The position numbers and the translations under genes are program-made. DNA of 64,000 nt. Source: Anisus vortex (Eukaryota; Mollusca; Gastropoda; Planorbidae). The stretch covers positions 26,019,612-26,083,611 of the forward strand of contig OX421497.1 of NCBI GenBank assembly GCA_949126835.1, written 5' to 3'. Positions 44,592 to 54,704 of this stretch are shown here, piece after piece. Positions within the stretch are counted from its first letter, which is position 1; every line of letters begins with the position of its first letter. A model generated the notes under the pieces. The model had not been told where the DNA came from and did no database searches. It saw only the letters and a list, made by a program, of their open reading frames with translations.

Positions 44592-45275
44592 CGGAGTGAT
44601 TATACGGCGGATCCGCCGTATAACGCTCAGCGTTATTCGGCGGATTTTTGCGTGAACTCCTGACCTATATTATACATAATTGTTTTTCTGGTCCTATATG
44701 CTTAATTACTTTTTTTTCGAACTGTTTAGAACAAGGTTTGTTGGCCCAATGGTTAGTAGCTTGCGCTGTCAACAGGGGTGACGCAGGTTCAAATCCAGCC
44801 AGCTCCGCCAATTTTTTTTTAGTATTATAAAAAAATACACCGTAATCACTCCGTTCAATTATAGTAAAACGATAAATATTTGTTAGTTAAATTCGTGATT
44901 TTTTTGTAAGTAACCATTTGTCATTGTTTATAATTAATTCAAACATAAAGGTTACCCTATTACTATGGCCTATGTCACTTAATCACAATTAGAAATTGAT
45001 TTTACGGTTAGGCCCGGTTAGGGTTAGGACTTAGCTAGGAATATGATCCTAATTAAAAGCCTATAGAGTCACTATAGACTATAGAATAGAATATAAATTT
45101 TTTAGTCATAAGTATAGCCTAACTCTCACAATTTTTCGTAAATTCGGTATTATACACTTTCGGCTGTTTGAATAACGCTTCCCAAAAATTAGTGCTTCGC
45201 GTTGTAGGCAGTGGAAAAGATCCTGTATAATATAGGTCACGAGTTCACGCAAAAATCCGCCGTATAACGCCTCCC
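44592..45275. mobile_element. 684-bp TIR element with palindromic end, 9-bp TSD and tRNA-like core
   Basis: A 9-bp repeat ATTTTCTTT flanks it (44583-44591 and 45276-45284); lectin copies A and D have a single ATTTTCTTTTTCC there, an empty site. Ends share TTATACGGCGGAT and, further in, GCGGATTTTTGCGTGAACTC and GACCTATATTATAC in inverted orientation. The left end has an extra perfect 24-bp palindrome at 44600-44623 and a TAACGCTCAGCGTTA hairpin. A 9-bp duplication suggests a Mutator-like element; that is inference. No transposase. Confidence 0.85.
44736..44820 (+). ncRNA. tRNA-like / SINE-like Pol III promoter unit
   Basis: TGGCCCAATGGTTAG (44742-44756) fits an A box and GGTTCAAATCC (44786-44796) a B box, at normal spacing, and a T9 run (44812-44820) would stop Pol III. 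The acceptor stem does not pair and the anticodon stem is poor, so this is a tRNA-derived sequence and not a working tRNA. Confidence 0.55.
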
Positions 45276-45320
45276 ATTTTCTTTTTCCTTGCTTGTCCTA
45301 TCATTCCCTTTTTTTCCCCT

Positions 45321-45401
45321 TTAACCCTTCCCGTACCGACCTACCTCTATCTATGCTACCTTTAGTTCCGCTATATACGCGCCCTGGACTGTAAGGGTTA
45401 A
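45321..45401. mobile_element. 73-bp piggyBac-like micro-MITE, copy 2 (inverted)
   Basis: TTAA at 45321-45324 and 45398-45401 flanks 73 bp that is the reverse complement of copy 1 with a few changes (CCCTTCCCGTACCGACCTAC at the left, CTGTAAGGG at the right). Lectin D lacks it (TTCTAACATTAACGG near 53842), again an empty site apart from one base. Confidence 0.83.
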
Positions 45402-45432
45402 CATTAACAGGTCGTTAGAGGGAGCTATTGGA

Positions 45433-46289
45433 CAGTAGTGTAGCCAGGGGGGGGATCAGGGGGGAGCGATTGCTCCCCCTACGACCATTTTCGACAAGCC
45501 ACGAAGCACAATTTATGCTGTTTCTAATTTATTTCTTTAAATTGCATTTCAACAATTTAATTTATTGCCATCATTTTGAATCATTCAGCGTGCCAACAGC
45601 GTGAAAGTCAAACTGATCAACTATATTATTTTTATAAGACAATTTATTTAGTGCCGTAGCAAGACCAAGACCAAAAGAAAAGGAGCTTAATAGAGAAAAT
45701 CATAAAATCGTTTTTTATTTAATTAAAAATTAACCTGTTTGTTATTATCAGCTTTAAAAAAAAATACATTTGTACCTAATACACAATTTCATTACTCAAC
45801 TTACACATTAATAGTTAAAAACATTTCAATTTAGTTGTCAAGAATTTATGTATATACTAGTGGTTGTGCCCGTCGAAATGACGGAGAAACGATTGATTAC
45901 AATGTATTTTGTTAAGAGAGAAAGATAAAATATGCAATAAAATATATAATTATATATTATTTATATATATATTTATATAAATAAAATGTCTGCAAGTAAA
46001 CTCATTAAGATGAGTGAATCGAAACAATACACGCACATAGTGGAGCCATACGAATCAATAACAGCAAAGGACGTCTTGTTTGTCGAGGCACCCCACAAAT
46101 CAACTTGCCCTTAATGTAGGCCATTAACGTAGATATAATTAAGATCTCTCTCAAACGTTTCTGGTTACAATAAGCATGTTAAACTTATAAACCTTATTAA
46201 ATTGAAGCAAAAAAAGTAGTTTTTGTTGTTGTTAATGTCTTTTGGACATTACATTTTACAATTAACGAATTTACTCAAGCAATGTAAAT
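45433..46289. other. Element fragments between orphan promoter and L2
   Basis: TGTAGCCAGGGGGGGGATC at 45436 and GCGATTGCTCCCCCTACGAC look like the end of a DNA transposon. On the minus strand CCGTCATTTCGACGG (45870-45884), GCACAACCA and CTAG ending at 45857 before T form a clean helitron 3' terminus. The remainder is AT-rich with no frame. Confidence 0.5.
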
Positions 46290-47160
46290 GTAAGCGACGT
46301 AAATGAGTGCAAGAATTACCGCCCAGTATCCAACCTCCCCTTCCTTTCTAAGATCCTGGAGCGAGTTATCCTTGAGCAGTTAAATGCACACCTGATGCCC
46401 GTGCACCAGTCCGCGTATTGCCAACATCATAGCACTGAGACTGCGCTTTTGCGGATCACCACTGACCTCCGAAACGCCACAGACAGAGGTATGGTCTCTG
46501 GCCTTGTACAGTTAGATCTGTCCGCTGCGTTTGATACGATTGACCATCACCGACTCATAGATCGCCTCAGCTCTACGTTTGGCATTCGCGACATCGCCCT
46601 CTCCTGTTTCACGAGCTATCTTCAGAATCGCTTCCAGACCGTCATGACCGAGTCCTTATCATCACAGCCCGATCATGTCTGCTTTGGTGTGCCACAAGGG
46701 TCTGTCCTCGGCCCAGTTCTTTTCACCCTATACACATAACCCCTCTCCTTTCTCATCGAACGCAACAACCTAAAGTATCATTCCTTTGACACCCAGCTCT
46801 ATAACAGTGCTAAGCCTGAAGACTTCGATGGGTTTCTTTCTTCCATATGTTTCCTGGACATAAAGAACTGGATGACGGAAAACAAGTTGAAGTTGAACAG
46901 TGGGAAGACTGAAGCTCTTATCGTCGGTACGAGACAGATGGTCGCGTCAATTACTGAGTCCGATCTCCAACTGGCCGACGCAACAGTACCTTTCTCCCGA
47001 CTGTCAAGAGCCTTGGCGTCTATCTCGACTCTACGCTGTCCATGCAGCCCCACATCTCCTTTCTCACCAAAATCTCCTTTTTCCATCTGCGTCGCATTTC
47101 TGCCATCCGTCGCTATGTGTCCAAGGAAGCTTGTGTTAAGCTTGTCATCTCTCTCCTCAG
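46290..47160 (+). pseudogene. L2/CR1-type LINE reverse transcriptase, truncated at both ends
   Basis: NYRPVSNLPFLSKILERVI opens the palm region, then LVQLDLSAAFDTIDHHRLID (motif A), GVPQGSVLGPVLFTLYT (motif B), a stop at 46738, HSFDTQLY where the catalytic YADDTQLY is expected, NKLKLNSGKTEALIVG, and in a shifted frame FHLRRISAIRRYVSKEACVK up to LVISLLS. The sequence then changes abruptly into lectin 5' flank (CTGGGGAATGAAA) at 47160 with no 3' tail, so both ends are missing. The catalytic motif is damaged. Confidence 0.87.
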
Positions 47161-47511
47161 CTGGGGAATGAAAAGTGGTATTGTTCAGAGTTTTAATGGC
47201 GTAGTGTAAAGCGAAATTTTTCTTTTTCCTCGGACATTGAGACAAATGTAAAATTGTCGGATTATTCTGATACTTTAAAAAAAAAATTACTTTGTTTCTT
47301 TAATTCTCTTGTAAAAAATATCAGGATCAGTCATCATTTATTTGCTTATTCTACAATATACTTTTTTCCCTTTACGTTAACGGAGCTATTGGACACTGCG
47401 TGTTTCTTTATTGCTGTGAAATATTTATTTCAAATGGTGTTTGGCTGGCGCTTTTTGATAACTTTGGTGTTAAGTTAGAAGATTGACTCCGTAAAAAAAA
47501 ATAAAAAGACG
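47161..47511 (+). promoter_or_regulatory. 5' flank of lectin pseudogene C
   Basis: Same conserved blocks as upstream of lectin A (CTGGGGAATGAAAAGTGGTA, TTCCTCGGACATTGAGACAA, GGTGTTAAGTTAGAAGATTG). It is closer to A than to D, including the shared TCGGACATTGAGACAAATGT block. Confidence 0.65.
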
Positions 47512-48255
47512 ATGGCCTTGGATCTAAACGTGAAGAGCAAAAATAATTTTATGATTCACTTGTTTTTTCTAACGTGCATTATTTGTTGTGTAGAAATTCA
47601 TGGACTTTCTAAAAATTTTCTAAAACAGACTCAAGCAGGAAACGGCATGTATAACTTTACTACAGAATATAAAATTAGTTCACTTGTGTCATGCGGAATA
47701 TCGTGTATTCTGTCGAATTCTCTATGTGAAGCCTTTATCTATGACGAAAGCAACCAAACTTGCTGGTTAGGTTACGGCTTATGGAAAGTTGGCATGGTAT
47801 CTGTCTACCCTCAAGTTTTCTATTCAACTGGAGCAACTTACTGTCCTAGTAGTCTTGACTACAGAGAACTATTTATCAACAACACCGGTCTGTGTGCTTC
47901 TATCTCCAGCCGGTCACTGACTTATCAAAAGTCTGTTAATGCTTGCAAACAGAATAAGGGATTGCTGATGACTGTGAAAACTCAAAGTGGAAGAAACCTC
48001 CTGCTAGTAGCTATGGAAACTTTTGGTGTTTCTGAAGTCTGGATAGGTCTGGATGACATTGTCAACGAAGGACAGTTTGTTTGGTCAGACGGGACAAATA
48101 TTAATTCTACAGAAACTGCTTTTGTGTTTAATATCGGTCATCCATCACCATCACCATATGCCGATTAAGATTGTTGTATGTTCGGCTCAGAATCTCGAGC
48201 TAATGACATAGCTTGTACCAGTCTGTTAAAATTTATATGGGAATATTCACCTTAA
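47512..48255 (+). pseudogene. PAN + C-type lectin pseudogene (copy C)
   Basis: Colinear with copies A and D over the whole coding length. Signal peptide and PAN part are intact (CGISCILSNSLCEAFIYDES), the lectin domain has WIGLDDIV and EGQFVWSDG, but a TAA at 48166-48168 replaces the glutamate codon just before the DCC cysteines, and the last conserved cysteine codon of FICEYSP is TGG (tryptophan) in this copy. The truncated product would be 218 residues and lack three lectin-fold cysteines. One stop plus one cysteine loss indicates relaxed selection. Confidence 0.88.
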
Positions 48256-48840
48256 GAAACCATCAATAAGAACACTTTTTATCATCCGTGTAATGATCGA
48301 ATCTACCAGTCCACTTTATATTATTTACTGTTTTACGTTGTTTGTGTGTTAAAAACAATAACAAAATCGATTCTCTTTATCTTATGTCTAGTGAGGAAAT
48401 GATTAAAAAGACATGAATATAAATTATGGTAGCTTTGTTTCCCAACATTTAATCAAAGACTTTAATAAGATAGGCCGCTTTGTTTTAATATTTCTACTAC
48501 TTGATGACTTAAAAACTACGTTTCATAATTTCCAGTATCCAATTTGTATTGTATAGGCCTACGCCCTACGTCCGGTTTATTTAGTCGGAATGAATTTATT
48601 TATGGTAAATTATGCTAAACTAGTTATTGTCGATGAGTTGGAAGGAAAATTTTAAAAATATATTATTTAATGTATTTGTAAAGTAAATCTTTATTTTTTA
48701 TTATGTCGTTTCATAACTTTGTATGTAAAATTGAAGAAGTATGTCGTTATAGAAGGAACGTTTGTAATATATAAGATAAGAGCTGAATTTATTTAAGATT
48801 TAAAAAATCGAAAAGGTAAAATGACAGGCTTACTTTAACA
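48256..48840 (+). other. Conserved 3' flank of lectin C
   Basis: Same order of blocks as after lectins A and D (AAACCATCAATAAGAACAC, TTAATCAAAGACTTTAATAA, TATAGAAGGAACGTTTGTAA). Homology to A and D breaks near 48845 and resumes near 49740. Confidence 0.7.
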
Positions 48841-49740
48841 TTAAGGCTAGGCAAGCGAGTAGAAATAGATTTTTTATTTCTTTTCTAATATGTATAATAT
48901 TTGCACCATATATAGTACTAGTTACTAAACTTATAAAAATTTAAAAAAAATGAAAAACAAAATTGATTGTTATGGCGGTGGCGGCCATTTTAATTTTGTT
49001 AATTAGACCTTTGACCTTGATTTAAAAACGCTACCACTTTGTTATTTATCAATATAATGTATGTAAATTTTGGATAATTGAACATCAACTGCATTTGTGC
49101 AAAAGTTTTAGAGGGATACTTTGTATTCAAATAAAAATTAATTTTGTGTGAATTGTTTAGTGAAGCATATAATTTGAACTTTAAAAACATATTTTAAAAA
49201 ATGACTAAAATATTATTTTTTCAATAAGAGTTATAATTTTCTAAATCGCTTTGATACATTTTAAAACCTCATTGTAATGAAAAACTGTGCAAAATTTCAT
49301 GATAATTGGTAAATACAAACAAAGCAAAAAAAAAAAAAAAACTAGTAGGGAATAAAAGAGATAAAAAAAAAGTTTTGCGAAAAAACGGACGATTGTGGTA
49401 TTTTCTTTTTTTACGGAAATTCCAATTAATTATCTAATTATTATTAGTTTGTTGAGAAATGTATTCCACACAAAGACAATATGTTAATCTATATATTTAT
49501 GTATAATAATGTAGAATCGGACACCTTTTTTAGGTTACTATAGTGTAAATATGTGGAAAAAAAAATATATTTTCTGATGTATGCCTATTTCAATTGGAAT
49601 TTGTACATTGAAATAATGTTACTAGGTTTCCCAAACAAAATATTTTAGATTCTGGAATAGTTAATGTATACAGATTTAGCAAAAAACAGAAAAGGTATTT
49701 TTTATAACATAAAATTCAAATTTACTGCACTCCTTCCGAA
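48841..49740. other. Extra segment in unit C containing a Toll-like receptor 3' relic
   Basis: 49400-49680 matches 39280-39960, the region that holds the 3' end of the receptor: GGTTACTATAGTG, TTTTCTGATGTATG, GTACATTGAA and TCTGGAATAG. Only the last few codons' worth of receptor sequence remains. 48960-49330 includes GACCTTTGACCTTGATTT and GTGCAAAATTTCATGATAAT, typical of a dispersed AT-rich repeat. No frame. Confidence 0.6.
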
Positions 49741-50130
49741 TTAGACAATGTCTAGATTTTGATCATTATTTTAAATTTTTATTGGCAAAGCCATATATAA
49801 TTTTATTGCAATTTTTTTTTTAATGTATCGTTGAAAACAATTTAATATGTAGCCCTGTGTTATATGTAGTAAGTCTTTAATAAAAGCTTTATAAACTTAT
49901 TTGTAGTAGACTATTTATCAATATAATCAGTCAATGTTGCATTGTTTATATTACGATAGTATTGATAACATAAATAGGCCACTGGTATAGTTATATTCAG
50001 TATAAGATGTAGCCTATGTTGTGAAAATCAAAGCTAATATTATTAAAAGTTATTCATCATGTATTAGCTATATAACCTATCAGTCTCTTATTGCTCAATA
50101 TTTTAACTTCACGCTTTTTCGGCTATGGGG
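49741..50130 (+). other. Distal flank of lectin unit C
   Basis: Colinear with 33479-33700 (unit A) and 55200-55510 (unit D): GTCTTTAATA, CTTTATAAACTTA, GCATTGTTTATA, AATAGGCCACTGGTATAG, AAAATCAAAGCTAATATTAT. Confidence 0.7.
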
Positions 50131-50290
50131 ACGTCAATTAATAACGTCAACAATTTTTAGACGATTTTTACCCCCCCCCCCCCCATCCCTTGTCAACAAC
50201 TGTCAAACTTTCAGAGACCTCCCCCCCCCCCCATATAATTATGTCAACAATTTGTCACCTCCAACCCCCTCTATAACAAGTAACAAAATT
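50131..50290. repeat. C-tract repeat
   Basis: Three degenerate units with GTCAACAA(T/C)TGTCA followed by 11-14 C. The proline-rich open frame over it is an artefact. Confidence 0.55.
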
Positions 50291-50406
50291 GTTAACGCTG
50301 GCTTTTATGTTTAAAATAGATTTGAAACGGAAAGTTCTATAATATAATTAATTGTAATACATTTTAAAACGTGTTTTAAAGATTTCAAATTGACTAGATA
50401 TAGCTC

Positions 50407-50811
50407 TCATAGGCGCAGCCACGAAGGGGGTGTAACATAGTTCCTATTTACGATCCCACATCCCCTGTCCCAATTTTTTTTCCAATCCGAGGATTTTAAT
50501 TAAATGTATTTTTCTTTTCTTTTTGTTAATTATTGTTCTTGTCATAGAAATATTTTTTTTTCTGATTTTATGTTTCACTAATGAGCTTTAGGTACAAAGT
50601 TAATTGTTAAATAGCTTAGGGGGAAATTGTGCACCAGTTGTAAATAAACCTTCTATTTTAACCATACGTTCACTATTCCTTCTTGCATTATTGCCCCCCC
50701 CCCCCACACACATATTATATGACTATACACACTGTAGTTGCCTTCCCTGCCCCTACCGCTCCTACCTTGCACTATTTGCCACCCACACCTTGTAATCCGG
50801 CTGCGCCACTG
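50407..50811. mobile_element. Small DNA element with GGCGCAGCC ends
   Basis: Left CATAGGCGCAGCCACGAAGG and, inward from the right, CAGTGGCGCAGCCGGATTAC share the CA..GGCGCAGCC terminus seen in many DNA transposons. It contains C-runs and no frame. No target duplication was recognised, so limits are approximate. Confidence 0.45.
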
Positions 50812-51160
50812 ATACTAATGTATTTTTATCTCATAAATTTTTTTTTTTCAGAAAATTAGAAATTAAAACTTTAAAATTACTAAATAGACCTATATTTATC
50901 CTAATCGACCTCATTTTAATGTTTCACCAATTATAACGTAGTCAGCAAAAATATAGGCTATTAGTTTATACATCAGAATTAAGGATGTTGAAAGGTAGGC
51001 TAAGCATTTCGGACTTCATGTGGTGGGACACGAATTATTTTTCTGAAGGAAATATTTTTAAATAACCATAATACAATGCACTTCATTCAATGCAATTCAA
51101 ACATTAGGCCTATAGTCTCAGAGAGGGCCTATTGTTGTTTTTAGTTCTATTGCTAATCCC
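50812..51160. other. AT-rich intergenic DNA
   Basis: Nothing recognised apart from T-runs. Confidence 0.4.
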
Positions 51161-52078
51161 AGCTATATAAAACGAACACCAGTCTCTTTTCACATCTGTC
51201 TGTACTTATGAGCCTCAAAGCTGGCGAAGTGTATGAACACCGCTGGTGCACCGAGTCACTTCTGTACCCATGGACCGCAAAGACTGGCGAAGTGTGTTAA
51301 CCGCCGATACATTCCCACTAAGAATACACCGGCGGACGAATGCATTGGGGACAGGGTCCGAGAACCATTGCACTGCCGAGAGGCCACGGGCAATGGATGC
51401 TGCAATCCCGTCTCAAGACCCACCCGGTGCCTGGATGCCTGTGCCTATACTCTATAGTATAGGATTTGAGTTACCAGGTGACATTGCAGGTATGCGGGCG
51501 AGCCACCACGATAATGATCCTAGGGGAACCGCTTTGAACAATCGCTGGGCTGCAGAAACCTTCCCTGTTACACGGTACGAAACGCCTTTGGCGTGTCGTG
51601 GGGTGTCTGGAGCCCGGACAGAGCTGAGCTCAACCTTAAACGTTACGCCCTAGACAAAGAAGGGCTCGTCCGGTTTTATTTTTTTGAGACATTTTTACTC
51701 GGTTCCCCGAGTCTGACCAGTGCGCTAATGCATGGGACAAGCGGTCGCCGAGATAGTGACGGATAGAAGCTTGGTATCCCGAGCTGCAGGTCTGAAGGTT
51801 AATCGGCTTGTTCTGTTCTTCCATTTGAAGAGGTCTGTGAGATACCCCACTGTCCGATTTCTAGCGCCTCCGGGGTGGGGGCCGGTGCGACGTACGAAAA
51901 GGTATACCAAACGTCCTAGTCTTCCTACTCATGTCGTTCAACGTCGGAGTGCATGGCCTGCTAATGCTGATCCAAACATGGTTACAAGTGCTGGAAAAGA
52001 CTCAACCATTGGCGTTGAATTAAAGCAGTCGACTCTCGGACGGTGTTCATAGCACTGTCCTTGAGTCCTTTCAGGATA
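51161..52078 (+). other. GC-rich island of unknown origin joined to a helitron end
   Basis: About 900 bp is distinctly GC-richer than the surroundings. It starts with a TATA-like box (CTATATAAAACG, 51163-51174). Several overlapping frames (51246-51653, 51732-52052) have no recognisable domain. It is directly followed by a helitron-like 3' end at 52079-52124. It could be a captured gene fragment or the 5' part of a retroelement; the sequence does not decide. Confidence 0.4.
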
Positions 52079-52124
52079 TTTTAGTCATTTGCTTCTCCTT
52101 CATTTTGACGGGCATATCCACTAG
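52079..52124 (+). mobile_element. Helitron-like 3' terminus
   Basis: CATTTTGACGGGCATATCCA then CTAG at 52121-52124 and T. Matches the end at 43518-43562. Confidence 0.6.
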
Positions 52125-52802
52125 TAATAATAATATTTGTAAAGCGCTGCCAACAAACATAATGTAAGCTCAGAGCGCATTTAACATACAACTAAGAACA
52201 CAGATTTAATCTCTAGGTTAAGAATAAAACTAATTGATGATTTAAAATTTTACAAACATTTAGACAAATCAAATAAATGAAGCATTAACCGACTTAACAT
52301 ATAAATAAGACAGCAGCTACAATAGCGGAACAAACGACGATTCGAGCTGTTAAATTTATGTTTTATATTTTTAAAAAAACCTTACACAAACATTCTAATG
52401 AATTTGAACACTACGATGAAAAAGTACACAAAGATCAAGATAAAATAAAGGATTCAAAAACATGCATGCCATTAAGATGCGATAAATGTGGATTTTTTTA
52501 CGCCCACCAAAAAAAAAAAAGTGTACTGCAAAATAAATCCAAAACTAATTTTTGAAGTTATTATATATATATAATAATAAAATAATATAAAAAACTATAT
52601 TAAAGACATCCAACTGTGCTACAGAATTTAAAGATAAAGAACAACAAAATGGATACAAGAAAAACATGACAACAACGTTAACCAAAACCTTCAAAATACA
52701 ACAATTCGAGTCAACTCTTGTGCCAAGTTTAAGCAAGATAGGATGTGGGGAAGAAGGTTAATTATTTTACTTTTTGAAGATCTTGTCAGTCGGTCTGCCA
52801 CA
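52125..52802 (+). other. Upstream part of lectin unit D with L2 tail
   Basis: 52125-52300 is the minus-strand L2 tail; 52300-52802 duplicates 43741-44330. It lacks the micro-MITE found at 43903. Short frames here are shared with the duplicate but hold no domain. Confidence 0.65.
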
Positions 52803-53541
52803 GGTCTATATATACAGTTGCGTAAACTCGGCCAAATACGACCCTATTAGTCCACTGATTCTGCAAAGACACTGGCAGTCGCCCTGATACTTTTGCATAT
52901 CGACTATTGTAACGCCCTGCTAACCGGCCTGCCCGAAGACAAAATCGCCAGCCTACAGCGAATACATAACAGTACTGCGCGTTTGGTTATGTGCAAGTCA
53001 AAACGAGACTCGGGAACCGCCCTTCTACGCTCGCTCCATTGGCGCCCCGTGATAGCCAGAATTGAGTATAAAGTGGCGCTACTTTGCCATCAGTGCATTT
53101 TTAATAACGAGTTTCCGTCCTATCTCAACGAACTAATCACACCATGTATCCATGTGTCCCTCAAATAACACTTCGTTCTGCCAACTCATCGCTTCTCTCT
53201 GACGACCGTTGGCCTTCTCAGTATCCGGTCCGAAGGTGTGGAATCTACTTCCCATTCAACTCAGGCGAACAACCTCTACTGTTACTTTCAAAAGACCGTA
53301 AAAACTCTTTTTTTCAATATTTACCTTAAATAACATTTAACATGCTTTAGACACTTACTGTCTTACTTATGGGTTGGTCGGTTAATGCTATATTTATTTG
53401 ATTTGTCTTTTTTTAAATCATCAATTAGCTCTGTCACATAGCCTAGAGTAATATTCGTGTTCTTAGTTGTATGTTATACGCGTTCTGAGCTTACATTAAG
53501 TTTGTTAGCTGCGCTATACAAATATTATTATTATTATGATT
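52803..53541 (+). pseudogene. L2-type LINE insertion, RT C-terminal part
   Basis: The duplicate locus at 44320 reads straight through (TCTGCCACATTTTTGCGAAG), so the insertion limits are visible. It encodes HIDYCNALLTGL, LQRIHNSTARLVM, LRSLHWRPV and then, in a shifted frame, the end of the protein at about 53329. The 3' tail with GCGCTATACAAATATTATTA follows. 5'-truncated. Confidence 0.85.
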
Positions 53542-53957
53542 ATTTTTGCAAAGTTAAAAAAACAAGGTTTTAAAAAGAAAGCAAGCCAAGGGAAATCGAC
53601 CGGAAAAATATTGCCAATAAATATTGCGAATAAATAGACAAAGTTTCAAACAATTGTGTTCCAATGGTTAGTCAACCATTTAGTGTATTTAGAATTATTA
53701 AGCCAGGATTGTTACAATGAATGAACACGCCAATAACAACCCTGGGAAAGGAAGTGTGATATCGTGAAGAGTTTTAACGGTGTAGTGTAAATCGAACATT
53801 TTCTTTTTCCTTGCTTATTCTATCATTTCCTATTTTTCATTCTAACATTAACGGTCGTTAGGGGGAAGCTATTGGACACTTCGTTTCCTTATGACTGTGC
53901 AAATATTTCTTTCAACTGGTGTCTGGCTAAGTTAGAAGATTGATAACAAAAAAATAG
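53542..53957 (+). promoter_or_regulatory. 5' flank of lectin gene D
   Basis: Carries the conserved lectin upstream blocks (TTTAGTGTATTTAGAATTAT, AAGCCAGGATTGTTACAATG, ATTTTCTTTTTCC, CTATTGGACACTTCG, AGTTAGAAGATTGA) without the two insertions present in C'. It is therefore the best reference for the ancestral promoter. Confidence 0.68.
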
Positions 53958-54704
53958 ATGATGGCTTTAGATCTAAAAGTGAAGAGCAAAAATAATTTCA
54001 TGATTCACTTGTTATTTCTAACGTGCATTATTTGTCCTGTAGAAATTCATGGACTTTCTAAAAAATTTCAAAAGAAGACTCTAGGAGGAAATGGCATGTA
54101 TCACTTGACTACAGAAAATAAAAGTAGGTCAGTTGTGGCATGCGGGACATTCTGTCTAAATCGGAATGACGCGTGTGGAGCCTTCATCTATGACGCAAGC
54201 AACCAGACTTGCTGGTTGGGTTACGGCTTATGGAAAGTTGGCATGGTACCTGTCTACCCTCAAGTTTTCTATTCAACTGGAGCACCTTACTGTCCCAGTA
54301 GTCTTGGATACACTGAACTATTTATCAACAACACCGGTCTGTGTGCTTTTATCTCCAACCAGTCAATGACTTATGAAGACTCTGTCATTGCATGTAAACA
54401 GAAGATAGGATTGCTGATGACTGTGAAAACTCAAGGTAGAAGTAACCTCCTGCTGGCAGCTATGGAAACTGTTGCCCTTTCTAAGGTATGGATAGGTCTG
54501 GATGACATTGTAATCGAAGGCCAGTTTGTTTGGTCAGATGGAACAAATATCAATTCTAAAGAAACTGCTTTTGTGTTTGATGTCGGTCATCCATCCCCAT
54601 CACCATATGTCGATGAAGACTGTTGTGAATACCGCTCAGAAACTCTAGGTAATGATATACCTTGTACCAGTCTGTTGAAATTCATATGTGAATATTCACC
54701 TTAA
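53958..54704 (+). CDS. Secreted PAN + C-type lectin domain protein (copy D)
   Basis: Intact single-exon frame of 248 codons starting with two methionines; the second aligns with the start of copy A. Signal peptide at residues 14-32, PAN-like module with C62, C66, C73, C85 and AFIYD, then a lectin domain with C112, C129, C146, C222, C236, C244 and an extra C223 next to C222. Core motifs WIGLDD and EGQFVWSDG are kept. As in copy A the EPN/QPD site reads HPS and WND reads GND. Most differences from copy A are spread over both domains. Likely functional and secreted; ligand unknown. Confidence 0.9.
   Translation: MMALDLKVKSKNNFMIHLLFLTCIICPVEIHGLSKKFQKKTLGGNGMYHLTTENKSRSVVACGTFCLNRNDACGAFIYDASNQTCWLGYGLWKVGMVPVYPQVFYSTGAPYCPSSLGYTELFINNTGLCAFISNQSMTYEDSVIACKQKIGLLMTVKTQGRSNLLLAAMETVALSKVWIGLDDIVIEGQFVWSDGTNINSKETAFVFDVGHPSPSPYVDEDCCEYRSETLGNDIPCTSLLKFICEYSP

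Larger units (their letters stand above)
44440..45432 (+). pseudogene. Orphan lectin promoter (unit C') lacking its gene
   Basis: Blocks TTTAGTGTATTCAGAAATAT, AAGCCAGGATAAATACAATG, TTAACGGTGTAGTGTAAAGC, ATTTTCTTTTTCC and CGTTAG, GGAGCTATTGGACA match the flanks of the lectins at 27301, 47512 and 53958 in order. Two insertions split it (44592-45275 and 45321-45401). Homology stops at ATTGGACA (45432), before the expected ATG, where TGTAGCCAGGGGGG begins. Confidence 0.8.

Noticed and set aside
44736..44810. Functional tRNA gene
   Set aside because: A and B boxes are present, but the acceptor stem does not pair and the anticodon stem is weak, so it is tRNA-derived only.
50021..50314. 97-codon proline-rich frame
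   Set aside because: Prolines come from C-tracts; the region is a decayed repeat plus the duplicated lectin flank.
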